Shown here in pieces: positions 5,999-12,480 of a stretch of DNA of 12,480 nt (positions are counted from its first letter, which is position 1; each line of letters opens with the position of its first letter). The position numbers and the translations under genes were made by a program. The stretch is from Bacteroidia bacterium (GTDB lineage Bacteria > Bacteroidota > Bacteroidia > Bacteroidales > Dysgonomonadaceae). The stretch covers positions 1-12,480 of the forward strand of contig JAUNRY010000042.1 of the NCBI GenBank assembly GCA_030539475.1. The letters run 5' to 3'. Under the pieces are notes generated by a model. The model was not told where the DNA came from. It saw only the letters and a list, made by a program, of their open reading frames with translations, and did no database searches.

Positions 5999-8725
5999 AT
6001 GAAGCAACTCATAGCTGTCTTATATCTTTTAATCGCAACCACGCTTTTTCCTCAACTTTCTTTTTCACAAACAAGAACGCTGAGCAATGACTCGTTGCGT
6101 CAACAAAACGATACCATTGCCGCAGACTCCATATCGGTACAAGAGAAACTGGAGGCTCCCGTGTTTTACAACGCCAAAGACTCCATGGTGTTCACCAAAG
6201 GAAATTTGGGATACCTGTATGGCGATGCCGACGTTAAATACGGCGATTTGGCCATTAAGGGAGAGCACATAACCATGAATTTAGACAGCAGCGTTATCTC
6301 CTCCACCTTTGGCCTCGATTCTGTGGGAAAAGAGTTTGGTTATCCTGTTTTCACGCAAGGCGGCACGGAATACGAGATGAAAAGAGTCCGATACAATTTC
6401 GATTCCGGCAAAGCTTTTATTTCCAACGTCATAACTCAGCAAGGCGAGGGCCACATAGTGGCGAATACGGCTAAAAAGAACGCCGACAACTCGTTCTACA
6501 TGGTCAATGCGAAATATACCACGTGCGATTTGCACGACCATCCGCACTTTTTTCTGAATTTATCCAAAGCAAAAGTCCGTCCCGGAAAAGATGTGGTAAC
6601 CGGCCCCGCGTGGCTTGTGGTGGCCGATGTTCCGTTGTTCCCGATTGTTTTGCCGTTCGCCTTTTTCCCGTTTACCGATACCTATTCGTCGGGGATAATC
6701 ATGCCCTCCTACGGCGATGAAATGGAACGCGGCTTCTACCTGCAGAACGGCGGATACTACTTTGCCATAAACGATTACGTGGATTTGGCGCTCACGGGAG
6801 AAATCTATACCAAAGGTACGTGGGGATTGAGCGCGCGATCGAATTACCGGAAACGATACAAGTTCTCCGGCAACGTTAACGCAAGCTACCTGAACACCGT
6901 TGTAGGCGACAAAGCCTTGAAGGATATTCCCGGACAATATTCCGAATCGAAAGATTTCAGGATAAACTGGACACACGCGCAAGATCCCAAGGCCAACATG
7001 TTCCGCACGTTTTCCGCGAGCGTGAATTTTTCCACCAGCCGCGCCAACCTCCACGACATACAGCGGCTCTACTCGCGCGAGGCGTCAAACAACACCAAAA
7101 GTTCCAGCGTGAACATCACGCAGCGTTTCCCCGATTCGCCGTGGAGCCTGTCGGCATCCATGAACATCAACCAGGTATCGCGCGATTCCACCATTTCGGC
7201 CACCCTGCCCAACGTTTCCATCACCATGAACCGCATTTATCCGTTTAAACGCAAGGTAATGGTAGGCGCGGAAAGATGGTACGAAAAAATTTCCATGAGC
7301 TATTCGGGAGAGTTCCGCAATTCCATTTCTACCAAAGAAAACCGTTTTTTTCAATCAAACCTCGTAAGAGACTGGCAAAACGGCATGCGCCACAGCATTC
7401 CCGTAAGCGCCACTTTTTCGCTGTTCGACGTAATTCAGATTTCACCGTCGATAAACTACACCGAGCGATGGTACACCGGCGGAATAAAAGAAGCCTGGGA
7501 TCCTGTAGCCCGCAGAAACGTAACGGTTGACACCATTCACGGTTTCAAACGAATATACGACTACGGCGCATCGTTGAGCGCGAATACGAAACTATACGGC
7601 ATGTACGTTCCGTGGAAAATGTTCGGAGACAAAATCCAGGCCATCCGCCACGTGTTTACGCCCAGCATCAGCCTGAGCTACAGGCCCGATTTCGGCGATC
7701 CGAGATACGGATTTTACGAAAAATACACCTACCGCAATGAGTTTGGCGACGAAGTGGAATATTCTTACTCGCCCTACTCGCGCATGATGTTCGGAACCGC
7801 TCCCACCGGACAAAGCGGAAGCATTGGGTTCGACTTCAAAAACAACCTCGAGATGAAAGTGAAGAGCGAAAGCGATACCACCGGATTCAAAAAAATAAGC
7901 CTGATAGATGATTTGGGCGTTAATTTCAGTTATAACATGATGGCCGACTCCATGAAGTGGAGCATGATAAACACCAACGTGCGGTTGAAGTTGTCGAAAT
8001 CCTACACGCTGAGTTTAAACGCCACGTGGGATCCGTACATGTACGAACTGGACAAAAACGACAGGCCGGTGGCCGTGGACAAACTCCGCATCTTTAATGG
8101 CAAAGGATTCGGGAAGTTGCAAAGCACGGGAACATCGTTTTCGTACTCGCTCAATCAGGATACTTTTAAAAAATTATTCGGCAGGGGCGATGACGATGAT
8201 ACGGGAAGCCCCGGCGAAGACGAAGCGGCCAACAATAATCTTCCCGACGACGGCACCATCGGGCGAAATCCGCACGAGGAAGGCCCCCGGCAAAGTGTTT
8301 TTGATACAGGCAGCCAATCTATGGGCGAGTTTGACGACGATGGATACCTGAAAAATCAAATTCAATGGAACCTCTCGTTCAACTACTCCGTACGATACGG
8401 ATACGATATGCAGAATTTCGACCGCGAACGGATGGACTATCGCGGAATGCTTACGCACAGCTTAGGATTGAGCGGATCCATACAACCCACCAAAAACTGG
8501 AATTTCACGTTCAATACCGATTATAATTTCGATTTGAAAAAAGTTACCAGCATCAACTGCTCGCTCACGCGAAACCTGCACTGCTGGAGCATGTCGGCCA
8601 GCTTTATCCCGATAGGGCCGTATAAATCGTACAATTTCACCATCCGCGCCAACGCCTCCATGCTGCAAGACCTGAAATACGACCAGCGCTCATCGCCCTA
8701 TGACAGGGGAATGGATTGGTATTAA
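5999..8725 (+). CDS. lptD: LptD-like outer-membrane LPS assembly protein
   Basis: This is a predicted outer-membrane beta-barrel that would insert lipopolysaccharide into the outer leaflet. The 908-residue form starts at ATG 5999 with a clear signal peptide, MKQLIAVLYLLIATTLFPQLSFSQ, probably cut near residue 23. The frame is open upstream to a TTG at 5930, but that would bury the signal peptide. Residues of about 64-98 resemble the OstA/LptA-like periplasmic domain (KGNLGYLYGDADVKYGDLAIKG segment, read in parts). A long region of alternating polar and aromatic residues follows, as expected for barrel strands, and the chain ends in Trp-Tyr. A strongly acidic stretch (about 731-782, starting DDDD) is probably an extracellular or periplasmic loop. 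Only distant resemblance to proteobacterial LptD is expected, so the assignment rests on architecture. Confidence 0.8.
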   Translation: MKQLIAVLYLLIATTLFPQLSFSQTRTLSNDSLRQQNDTIAADSISVQEKLEAPVFYNAKDSMVFTKGNLGYLYGDADVKYGDLAIKGEHITMNLDSSVISSTFGLDSVGKEFGYPVFTQGGTEYEMKRVRYNFDSGKAFISNVITQQGEGHIVANTAKKNADNSFYMVNAKYTTCDLHDHPHFFLNLSKAKVRPGKDVVTGPAWLVVADVPLFPIVLPFAFFPFTDTYSSGIIMPSYGDEMERGFYLQNGGYYFAINDYVDLALTGEIYTKGTWGLSARSNYRKRYKFSGNVNASYLNTVVGDKALKDIPGQYSESKDFRINWTHAQDPKANMFRTFSASVNFSTSRANLHDIQRLYSREASNNTKSSSVNITQRFPDSPWSLSASMNINQVSRDSTISATLPNVSITMNRIYPFKRKVMVGAERWYEKISMSYSGEFRNSISTKENRFFQSNLVRDWQNGMRHSIPVSATFSLFDVIQISPSINYTERWYTGGIKEAWDPVARRNVTVDTIHGFKRIYDYGASLSANTKLYGMYVPWKMFGDKIQAIRHVFTPSISLSYRPDFGDPRYGFYEKYTYRNEFGDEVEYSYSPYSRMMFGTAPTGQSGSIGFDFKNNLEMKVKSESDTTGFKKISLIDDLGVNFSYNMMADSMKWSMINTNVRLKLSKSYTLSLNATWDPYMYELDKNDRPVAVDKLRIFNGKGFGKLQSTGTSFSYSLNQDTFKKLFGRGDDDDTGSPGEDEAANNNLPDDGTIGRNPHEEGPRQSVFDTGSQSMGEFDDDGYLKNQIQWNLSFNYSVRYGYDMQNFDRERMDYRGMLTHSLGLSGSIQPTKNWNFTFNTDYNFDLKKVTSINCSLTRNLHCWSMSASFIPIGPYKSYNFTIRANASMLQDLKYDQRSSPYDRGMDWY

Positions 8726-8730
8726 CGGGG

Positions 8731-8797
8731 GATGCGAATTTCATTGGGTGATGCGAATTCCAGTTCGCATTACTTTACTGCGATTTGGAAATCGCAG
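8731..8797. repeat. Palindromic repeats between convergent lptD-like and rarA genes
   Basis: GATGCGAATT occurs twice (8731-8740 and 8750-8759). The second copy forms the left arm of a hairpin, ATGCGAA (8751-8757) with TTCGCAT (8764-8770). A perfect palindrome follows at 8778-8797: CTGCGATTT, GG, AAATCGCAG. All are about 20 nt and share a GCGAwT/AwTCGC core with the pair at 3190-3250. They fill the 79 bp between the stop codons of two converging genes, and the last ends 7 bp from the rarA stop. They could block read-through in both directions, but no T run follows, so I list them as repeats. Confidence 0.85.
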
Positions 8798-8804
8798 CTC
8801 CCGG

Positions 8805-10067
8805 TTATCCCCACAATTTCTTCATTAATTCCCGCATTTTTGCTTCCGGCGGATTGTTTTGAGCGTCCCAAAACCGCGTGTTTTTCAATTCGTTGGGCAA
8901 GTACTCTTGTTTCACGAAATTGTTTTCGTAATCGTGTGAATATTTGTAGTTGGCGCCGTAGCCAATTTCTTTCATCAGCGAAGTGGGCGCGTTGCGCAAA
9001 TGCAGCGGAACGGGCAAGTTGCCGGTTTCGTTTACTTTGGCAAGGGCGTTGTCTATGGCCAGATACGCCGAATTGCTTTTGGGCGATGTGGCCAAATAAA
9101 TAGTGGTTTGCGCTAACACTATTCGCCCTTCGGGCCATCCTATTTTTTGCAGCGTATCGAAACAAGCGTTTGCCAGCAACAACGCGTTGGGATTTGCCAG
9201 CCCGATATCTTCCGCCGCCGAAATCACCAGCCGCCGGGCAATAAATTTAGGGTCTTCGCCGCCGGCAACCATGCGCGCCAGCCAATAAACCGCCGCATCG
9301 GGGTCGCTGCCGCGAATGGATTTTATAAACGCCGAGATGATATCGTAGTGCATTTCACCGTCTTTGTCGTAGGCTGCCGGATTTTCCTGCAAGCGTTCCG
9401 TTACGCCTTTGTCCGTTACAACTATTTTATCGCCGGTTTCTTCCGCTGCCACAACCAGTTCCAGAATATTCAGCAGCTTTCGGGCATCGCCTCCCGAAAA
9501 ACGGAAAAGAGCATCGGTTTCTTTTATTTCGATATCTTTTTCTTTCAGTATCGCGTCTTCAGTCAGTGCCCGATTCATCAAAACCTGCAAATCGCTCACG
9601 TCCATCGACTTCAACACATACACCTGGCATCGCGACAGCAACGGGCGAATGACTTCGAACGACGGATTTTCGGTAGTAGCGCCAATGAGCGTAATGGTTC
9701 CTGTTTCCACCGCGCTCAACAGCGAATCTTGTTGCGATTTGCTGAAACGGTGAATTTCATCGATGAACAAAATGGGGGCGGCAGCTTCAAAAAAACGGCC
9801 GCTTTTTGCTTTCTCAATCACCTCGCGCACATCTTTCACTCCCGAATTTATGGCGCTTAACTTGTAAAACGGCGCTTGCAGCGTGTTGGCAATAATGTTG
9901 GCCAGCGTGGTTTTTCCCACGCCGGGCGGCCCCCAGAAAATAATGGAAGGAATGCGTCCCGAATCAATCATCCGGCGCAAAACGGCTCCTTTACCCACCA
10001 AATGTTTTTGGCCGATGTACTCATCCAGGTTCCGCGGGCGCAACCGTTCTGCTAAGGGTGTACTCAT
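8805..10067 (-). CDS. rarA: Replication-associated recombination protein RarA (MgsA) AAA+ ATPase
   Basis: RarA is a cytoplasmic AAA+ ATPase related to clamp loaders and to eukaryotic WRNIP1/Mgs1, acting at stalled replication forks. The 420-residue protein begins MSTPLAERLRPRNLDEYIGQ, the typical family N terminus. Walker A is GPPGVGKT (46-53), Walker B is ILFIDEIH (99-106), sensor 1 is GATTENPS (129-136), and LLSR (143-146) holds the likely arginine finger. The C-terminal part (about 240-420), with SIRGSDPDAAVYWLARM and PLHLRNAPT, is the conserved tetramerisation region. The frame is open 20 codons further upstream, but that stretch overlaps the promoter and is not family-like, so the ATG at 10067 is used. 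It converges with the lptD-like gene and diverges from the transporter gene. Confidence 0.96.
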   Translation of the reverse strand: MSTPLAERLRPRNLDEYIGQKHLVGKGAVLRRMIDSGRIPSIIFWGPPGVGKTTLANIIANTLQAPFYKLSAINSGVKDVREVIEKAKSGRFFEAAAPILFIDEIHRFSKSQQDSLLSAVETGTITLIGATTENPSFEVIRPLLSRCQVYVLKSMDVSDLQVLMNRALTEDAILKEKDIEIKETDALFRFSGGDARKLLNILELVVAAEETGDKIVVTDKGVTERLQENPAAYDKDGEMHYDIISAFIKSIRGSDPDAAVYWLARMVAGGEDPKFIARRLVISAAEDIGLANPNALLLANACFDTLQKIGWPEGRIVLAQTTIYLATSPKSNSAYLAIDNALAKVNETGNLPVPLHLRNAPTSLMKEIGYGANYKYSHDYENNFVKQEYLPNELKNTRFWDAQNNPPEAKMRELMKKLWG

Positions 10068-10087
10068 AGAAAAATTATTTTGTTGCA

Positions 10088-10113
10088 CAAAGATACGAAA
10101 AAATGTATCTTTG
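10088..10113. promoter_or_regulatory. Palindromic divergent promoter for rarA and the transporter gene
   Basis: CAAAGATAC (10088-10096) and GTATCTTTG (10105-10113) form a perfect 9-bp inverted repeat around an 8-bp AT-rich spacer. Each arm contains TATCTTTG, a full TAnnTTTG box, one per strand. On the + strand a TTG at 10083-10085 lies 20 bp upstream of the box, a good -33 distance, and the predicted start near 10120 leaves about a 14-nt leader before ATG 10134. The - strand box would start rarA mRNA near 10081, also about 14 nt before its ATG. The two polymerase footprints would overlap. Confidence 0.65.
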
Positions 10114-10133
10114 CGCGGGAAAATCAATCAGGC

Positions 10134-11072
10134 ATGCAACTTCTTACCATTTTCGGAAATCTGGAGCAACTCAATACGGTTCAACTCAATTTCAACCAGA
10201 ACTCGTTGAACATGATGAATATCGCCATCGCGTTCATTATGTTTGGCGTGGCGTTGGGTATCAGGCCCAAGCATTTCAAAGCCATTGTCAGGAATCCTAA
10301 GCCGGCCGTGGTTGGCATTATTTCTCAATATATGCTGCTTCCGGCGTTGACTTACCTGCTGGTTCTCGCCATAAAACCGAGCGTGCCGGTTGCCTTGGGG
10401 ATGATATTGGTGGCGTCGTGCCCGGGCGGAAACGTATCGAATATGATATCGGCTTTGTCGAAATCCAATGTCGCGCTCTCCGTGAGCCTTACGGCAAGCA
10501 CAACGGTAATGAGTTTGTTTATGACGCCGCTCAATTTCGCGTTTTGGGGCGCACTTTACGCGAGCCAATCGCCGTTGCTGGTGCCGATTAGCATTGACGC
10601 GCTCGAAATGTTTCGCACCGTTTTTATCATTTTGGGGATTCCCGTAATTCTGGGGATGTTGGTGGGGATGAAATTCCCTGTTTTTGTAAAAAAAGTGGAG
10701 AAATACGTTCAAATTGCTTCCATACTGTTTTTTATCGCTTTTTTAGCGGGCGCGCTTGCCGGAAATTTCAACCTGTTTCTCAAATACATTCACCTGGTTT
10801 TCCTGATTGTTCTGCTGCACAACGGAATCTCTTTTTTGGGCGGATATATATTCCCGAAACTTCTAAAGATAAATGAGTTGAACTGCCGCACCATTTCCAT
10901 TGAAACGGGAATTCAAAATTCGGGATTGGGATTGGCGCTGATTTTCAACCCGCGTGTTTTCCCACCCGAACTGGAACTCGGCGGAATGGCGTTTATTGCC
11001 GCCTGGTGGGGAATTTGGCACATTGTGTCCGGCTTGACGCTGGCGTTTTATTGGCGAAAAAGAGTGATATAG
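10134..11072 (+). CDS. Bile acid:sodium symporter (BASS/SBF) family transporter
   Basis: This is an inner-membrane transporter of 312 residues with about nine hydrophobic segments (roughly 28-43, 55-80, 85-105, 113-135, 160-180, 193-210, 217-238, 255-272 and 283-305). Family signatures include SCPGGNVSNM (95-104), near the sodium and substrate site, and ETGIQNSGLGLAL (257-269) in the second repeat half. Bacterial members carry various organic anions (bile acids, pantoate or keto acids), and the substrate here cannot be told from sequence. The frame is open upstream to a TTG at 10080, which lies in the promoter, so ATG 10134 is chosen; it fits the predicted transcription start. It is divergent from rarA and 146 bp upstream of the acyltransferase. 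Confidence 0.92.
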   Translation: MQLLTIFGNLEQLNTVQLNFNQNSLNMMNIAIAFIMFGVALGIRPKHFKAIVRNPKPAVVGIISQYMLLPALTYLLVLAIKPSVPVALGMILVASCPGGNVSNMISALSKSNVALSVSLTASTTVMSLFMTPLNFAFWGALYASQSPLLVPISIDALEMFRTVFIILGIPVILGMLVGMKFPVFVKKVEKYVQIASILFFIAFLAGALAGNFNLFLKYIHLVFLIVLLHNGISFLGGYIFPKLLKINELNCRTISIETGIQNSGLGLALIFNPRVFPPELELGGMAFIAAWWGIWHIVSGLTLAFYWRKRVI

Positions 11073-11188
11073 TATTTAGTTTGGAGTGAACTTCATAAAA
11101 TGTTAAACCTAATTTTTAAAAACTTATTTTATGGATTATTGGTTCAGTTCTAATTCTTTAAACAAACCGTAAATTGTCACACCTTTGT

Positions 11189-11209
11189 GCCAATAGCCAA
11201 AAGCCAAAT
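11189..11209. repeat. Three-copy 7-bp tandem repeat (GCCAAAA type)
   Basis: GCCAATA, GCCAAAA and GCCAAAT follow one another at 11189-11209, differing only at the last two positions. The repeat lies in the 146-bp gap before the acyltransferase gene and ends 9 bases before its ATG. The rest of the gap is AT-rich, with no strong TAnnTTTG box; the nearest is a partial match, CACCTTTG, at 11180-11187. No terminator for the transporter gene is visible. The repeat sits in the ribosome-binding region, so copy-number change could alter spacing. Confidence 0.6.
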
Positions 11210-11218
11210 GCTAACAAT

Positions 11219-12480
11219 ATGAATTACGAATACAGCAAAGGATACGAAATTGTCCGTTTTTTCGAACGGATTACGCTTAACCTGCACTACAGAAAAATAG
11301 TGTACAAGGGAACCGAAAACATAAACGAAGATAATCCCATTATTTTCGCGTCCAATCACCGCAATGCCGTAATCGACCCGTTTGTGCTGCTGAACGCCTG
11401 CAAAAAACAACCTGTTTTTCTGGCTCGCGCCGATGTATTCAAAAAACCGGCGATTGCCCGCTTGATGACCTGGTTTCACATTATGCCCGTGTATCGTATG
11501 CGCGACGGAGCTGAAAACTTGGCGAACAACAACGACTCGTTCCAACTGAGCGGCGAGTTGCTGAAGAAAAGAATTCCCATGGCGCTTTATCCCGAAGGCC
11601 GCCACAATCCGAAAATGTCGCTGTTGCCGGTTCAGAAAGCCATTTCGCGCATTGTCCTGCCGATTGAAGCGGGCGAAAATTTCGCGCTGGGCGTCGAAGT
11701 TATTCCCGTGGGCGTGTATTATCCCGATATTTTCGGGTTTCTTTCCGATGCTTACGTAACTTTCGGCAAACCCATAAAAGTGGCGGATTACCGGAAACAA
11801 TTCGAAGAAAATCCCAACCTGGCAGCCAATTATTTGCGGCGGGATTTGGAAAGCCAAATGAAAGAACTCATTGTAAACATTTGTAACAATGCGTTTTACG
11901 ATGAATACAGTTGGGCTATTGATTGGAACGCGTATCGATTGGCGAAAGAAAAATATGCAGGTGAGAAAGCCGATTACCTGTGGGCTTCACAGGAAGTTGT
12001 GCGCCAGTTAGACGAATTATTCCACAACAACCGGGCTTCTTTCGATGCAAAAATGGATGATTTTCGCGAGGCAAACCGCGTACTGAAAGAACACGGATTC
12101 ACGTCGAAAGACAACATCGAAAAACCTTCTTCAACCACCTCTCTTATTTTGCAGTTGTTGTTTTTGATTGTATCGTTTCCCTTTGCTGTTTTCGGTTTCT
12201 TAAACGGAATTTTTCCGATTCTTGGTTACAAAAAACTGCTCTCGCTTTTTAAAGACAATCAGTTTATTCCCACCGTGCGTGTGGTGTCGGGTATGTTTAT
12301 CGTGCCTATTTTCACGGTTATACAGTCGCTGGTTGTTGCGTTTGTTTTTGGCTGGGAATGGGCGGCAGCCTATTTTATCCTTATGCCCGCCGCGTTTTAT
12401 TTTGCCTGCTGGTGGCGCAAATGGGCAAAATCGCTTGTACGGAAATGGCGGGTGAACAGGTTCGCGAAGAAATTTCCGGG
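11219..12480 (+). CDS. PlsC-type phospholipid/glycerol acyltransferase (partial, runs off the end)
   Basis: The frame from ATG 11219 is open to the window end (420 codons seen, 3' end missing). Motifs of the glycerolipid acyltransferase family are clear: SNHRNAVIDP (45-54) with candidate catalytic His47 and Asp53, MPVYRMRDG (89-97) and YPEGRHNP (124-131). The His-Asp spacing is five residues (HX5D) rather than the HX4D of classic PlsC, as seen in some glycerol-3-phosphate acyltransferase-like proteins. Hydrophobic segments at about 307-333 and 357-398 suggest membrane anchoring near the C terminus, unlike short PlsC proteins. The likely role is acyl transfer to glycerol-3-phosphate or lysophospholipid at the inner membrane; the acceptor is uncertain. 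It may share a transcript with the transporter gene, but the gap is wide. Confidence 0.9.
   Translation, partial: MNYEYSKGYEIVRFFERITLNLHYRKIVYKGTENINEDNPIIFASNHRNAVIDPFVLLNACKKQPVFLARADVFKKPAIARLMTWFHIMPVYRMRDGAENLANNNDSFQLSGELLKKRIPMALYPEGRHNPKMSLLPVQKAISRIVLPIEAGENFALGVEVIPVGVYYPDIFGFLSDAYVTFGKPIKVADYRKQFEENPNLAANYLRRDLESQMKELIVNICNNAFYDEYSWAIDWNAYRLAKEKYAGEKADYLWASQEVVRQLDELFHNNRASFDAKMDDFREANRVLKEHGFTSKDNIEKPSSTTSLILQLLFLIVSFPFAVFGFLNGIFPILGYKKLLSLFKDNQFIPTVRVVSGMFIVPIFTVIQSLVVAFVFGWEWAAAYFILMPAAFYFACWWRKWAKSLVRKWRVNRFAKKFP

Noticed and set aside
6560..7054. - strand frame opposite the LptD-like gene (164 codons)
   Set aside because: Low-complexity translation with no motif, fully inside a well-supported gene on the other strand.
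9147..9860. Long + strand frame opposite rarA (237 codons)
   Set aside because: It is fully antisense to RarA, whose Walker and sensor motifs are intact, and its predicted protein has no family features.
11113..11122. TTTTTAAAAA palindrome after the transporter gene as a terminator
   Set aside because: Only A-T pairs and no loop; not stable enough to act as a terminator hairpin.
11208..11222. Five-codon frame (ATG CTA ACA ATA TGA) overlapping the acyltransferase start
   Set aside because: The ATGA overlap is the kind used in translational coupling, but a frame this short is easily explained by chance and has no ribosome-binding site.
11177..11857. - strand frame opposite the acyltransferase (226 codons)
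   Set aside because: It lies opposite the acyltransferase motifs HX5D and YPEGRHNP and looks like a shadow frame.

Overview
The window looks like a chromosomal segment of a member of the Bacteroidota, probably order Bacteroidales. Four things point there: promoters of the TAnnTTTG type; starts that mostly lack a Shine-Dalgarno sequence; the gene order thrA - apgM-like - thrC with no conventional thrB; and a large LptD-like outer-membrane protein of the Bacteroidota type. No mobile-element gene, rRNA, tRNA or CRISPR array is seen.

Layout. Bases 1-738 hold no convincing gene. They contain two GC-rich hairpins (7-55), a striking array of TTCAAC motifs repeated at exactly 21 bp (70 to about 426), a probable promoter (518-525) and a roughly 205-nt leader with a tiny open reading frame and a cluster of palindromes. 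The threonine cluster follows on the + strand: thrA (739-3183, fused aspartokinase/homoserine dehydrogenase), an ApgM-family gene (3259-4470, probably the missing homoserine kinase) and thrC (4538-5911, threonine synthase). Next come an LptD-like outer-membrane gene (5999-8725, +), rarA (8805-10067, -), a bile acid:sodium symporter family transporter (10134-11072, +) and an acyltransferase cut by the window end (11219-12480, +).

How the genes work together. ThrA phosphorylates aspartate and later reduces aspartate semialdehyde to homoserine, the ApgM-like protein probably phosphorylates homoserine, and ThrC makes threonine. The aspartate-semialdehyde dehydrogenase step (asd) is not in the window. 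The LptD-like protein and the membrane acyltransferase both concern the cell envelope. RarA acts in replication-fork maintenance and is unrelated to its neighbours.

The genes are ordinary and the intergenic DNA is not. Four separate short-repeat types occur: the 21-bp TTCAAC array, tandem 20-nt palindromes with a GCGAwT/AwTCGC core at two distant sites, a pair of inverted hairpin repeats across the apgM/thrC junction, and a 7-bp GCCAAAA-type tandem. The apgM/thrC pair is the most consequential. One copy supplies the last codons and stop of apgM, and the other supplies an N-terminal extension of ThrC in place of the usual start.
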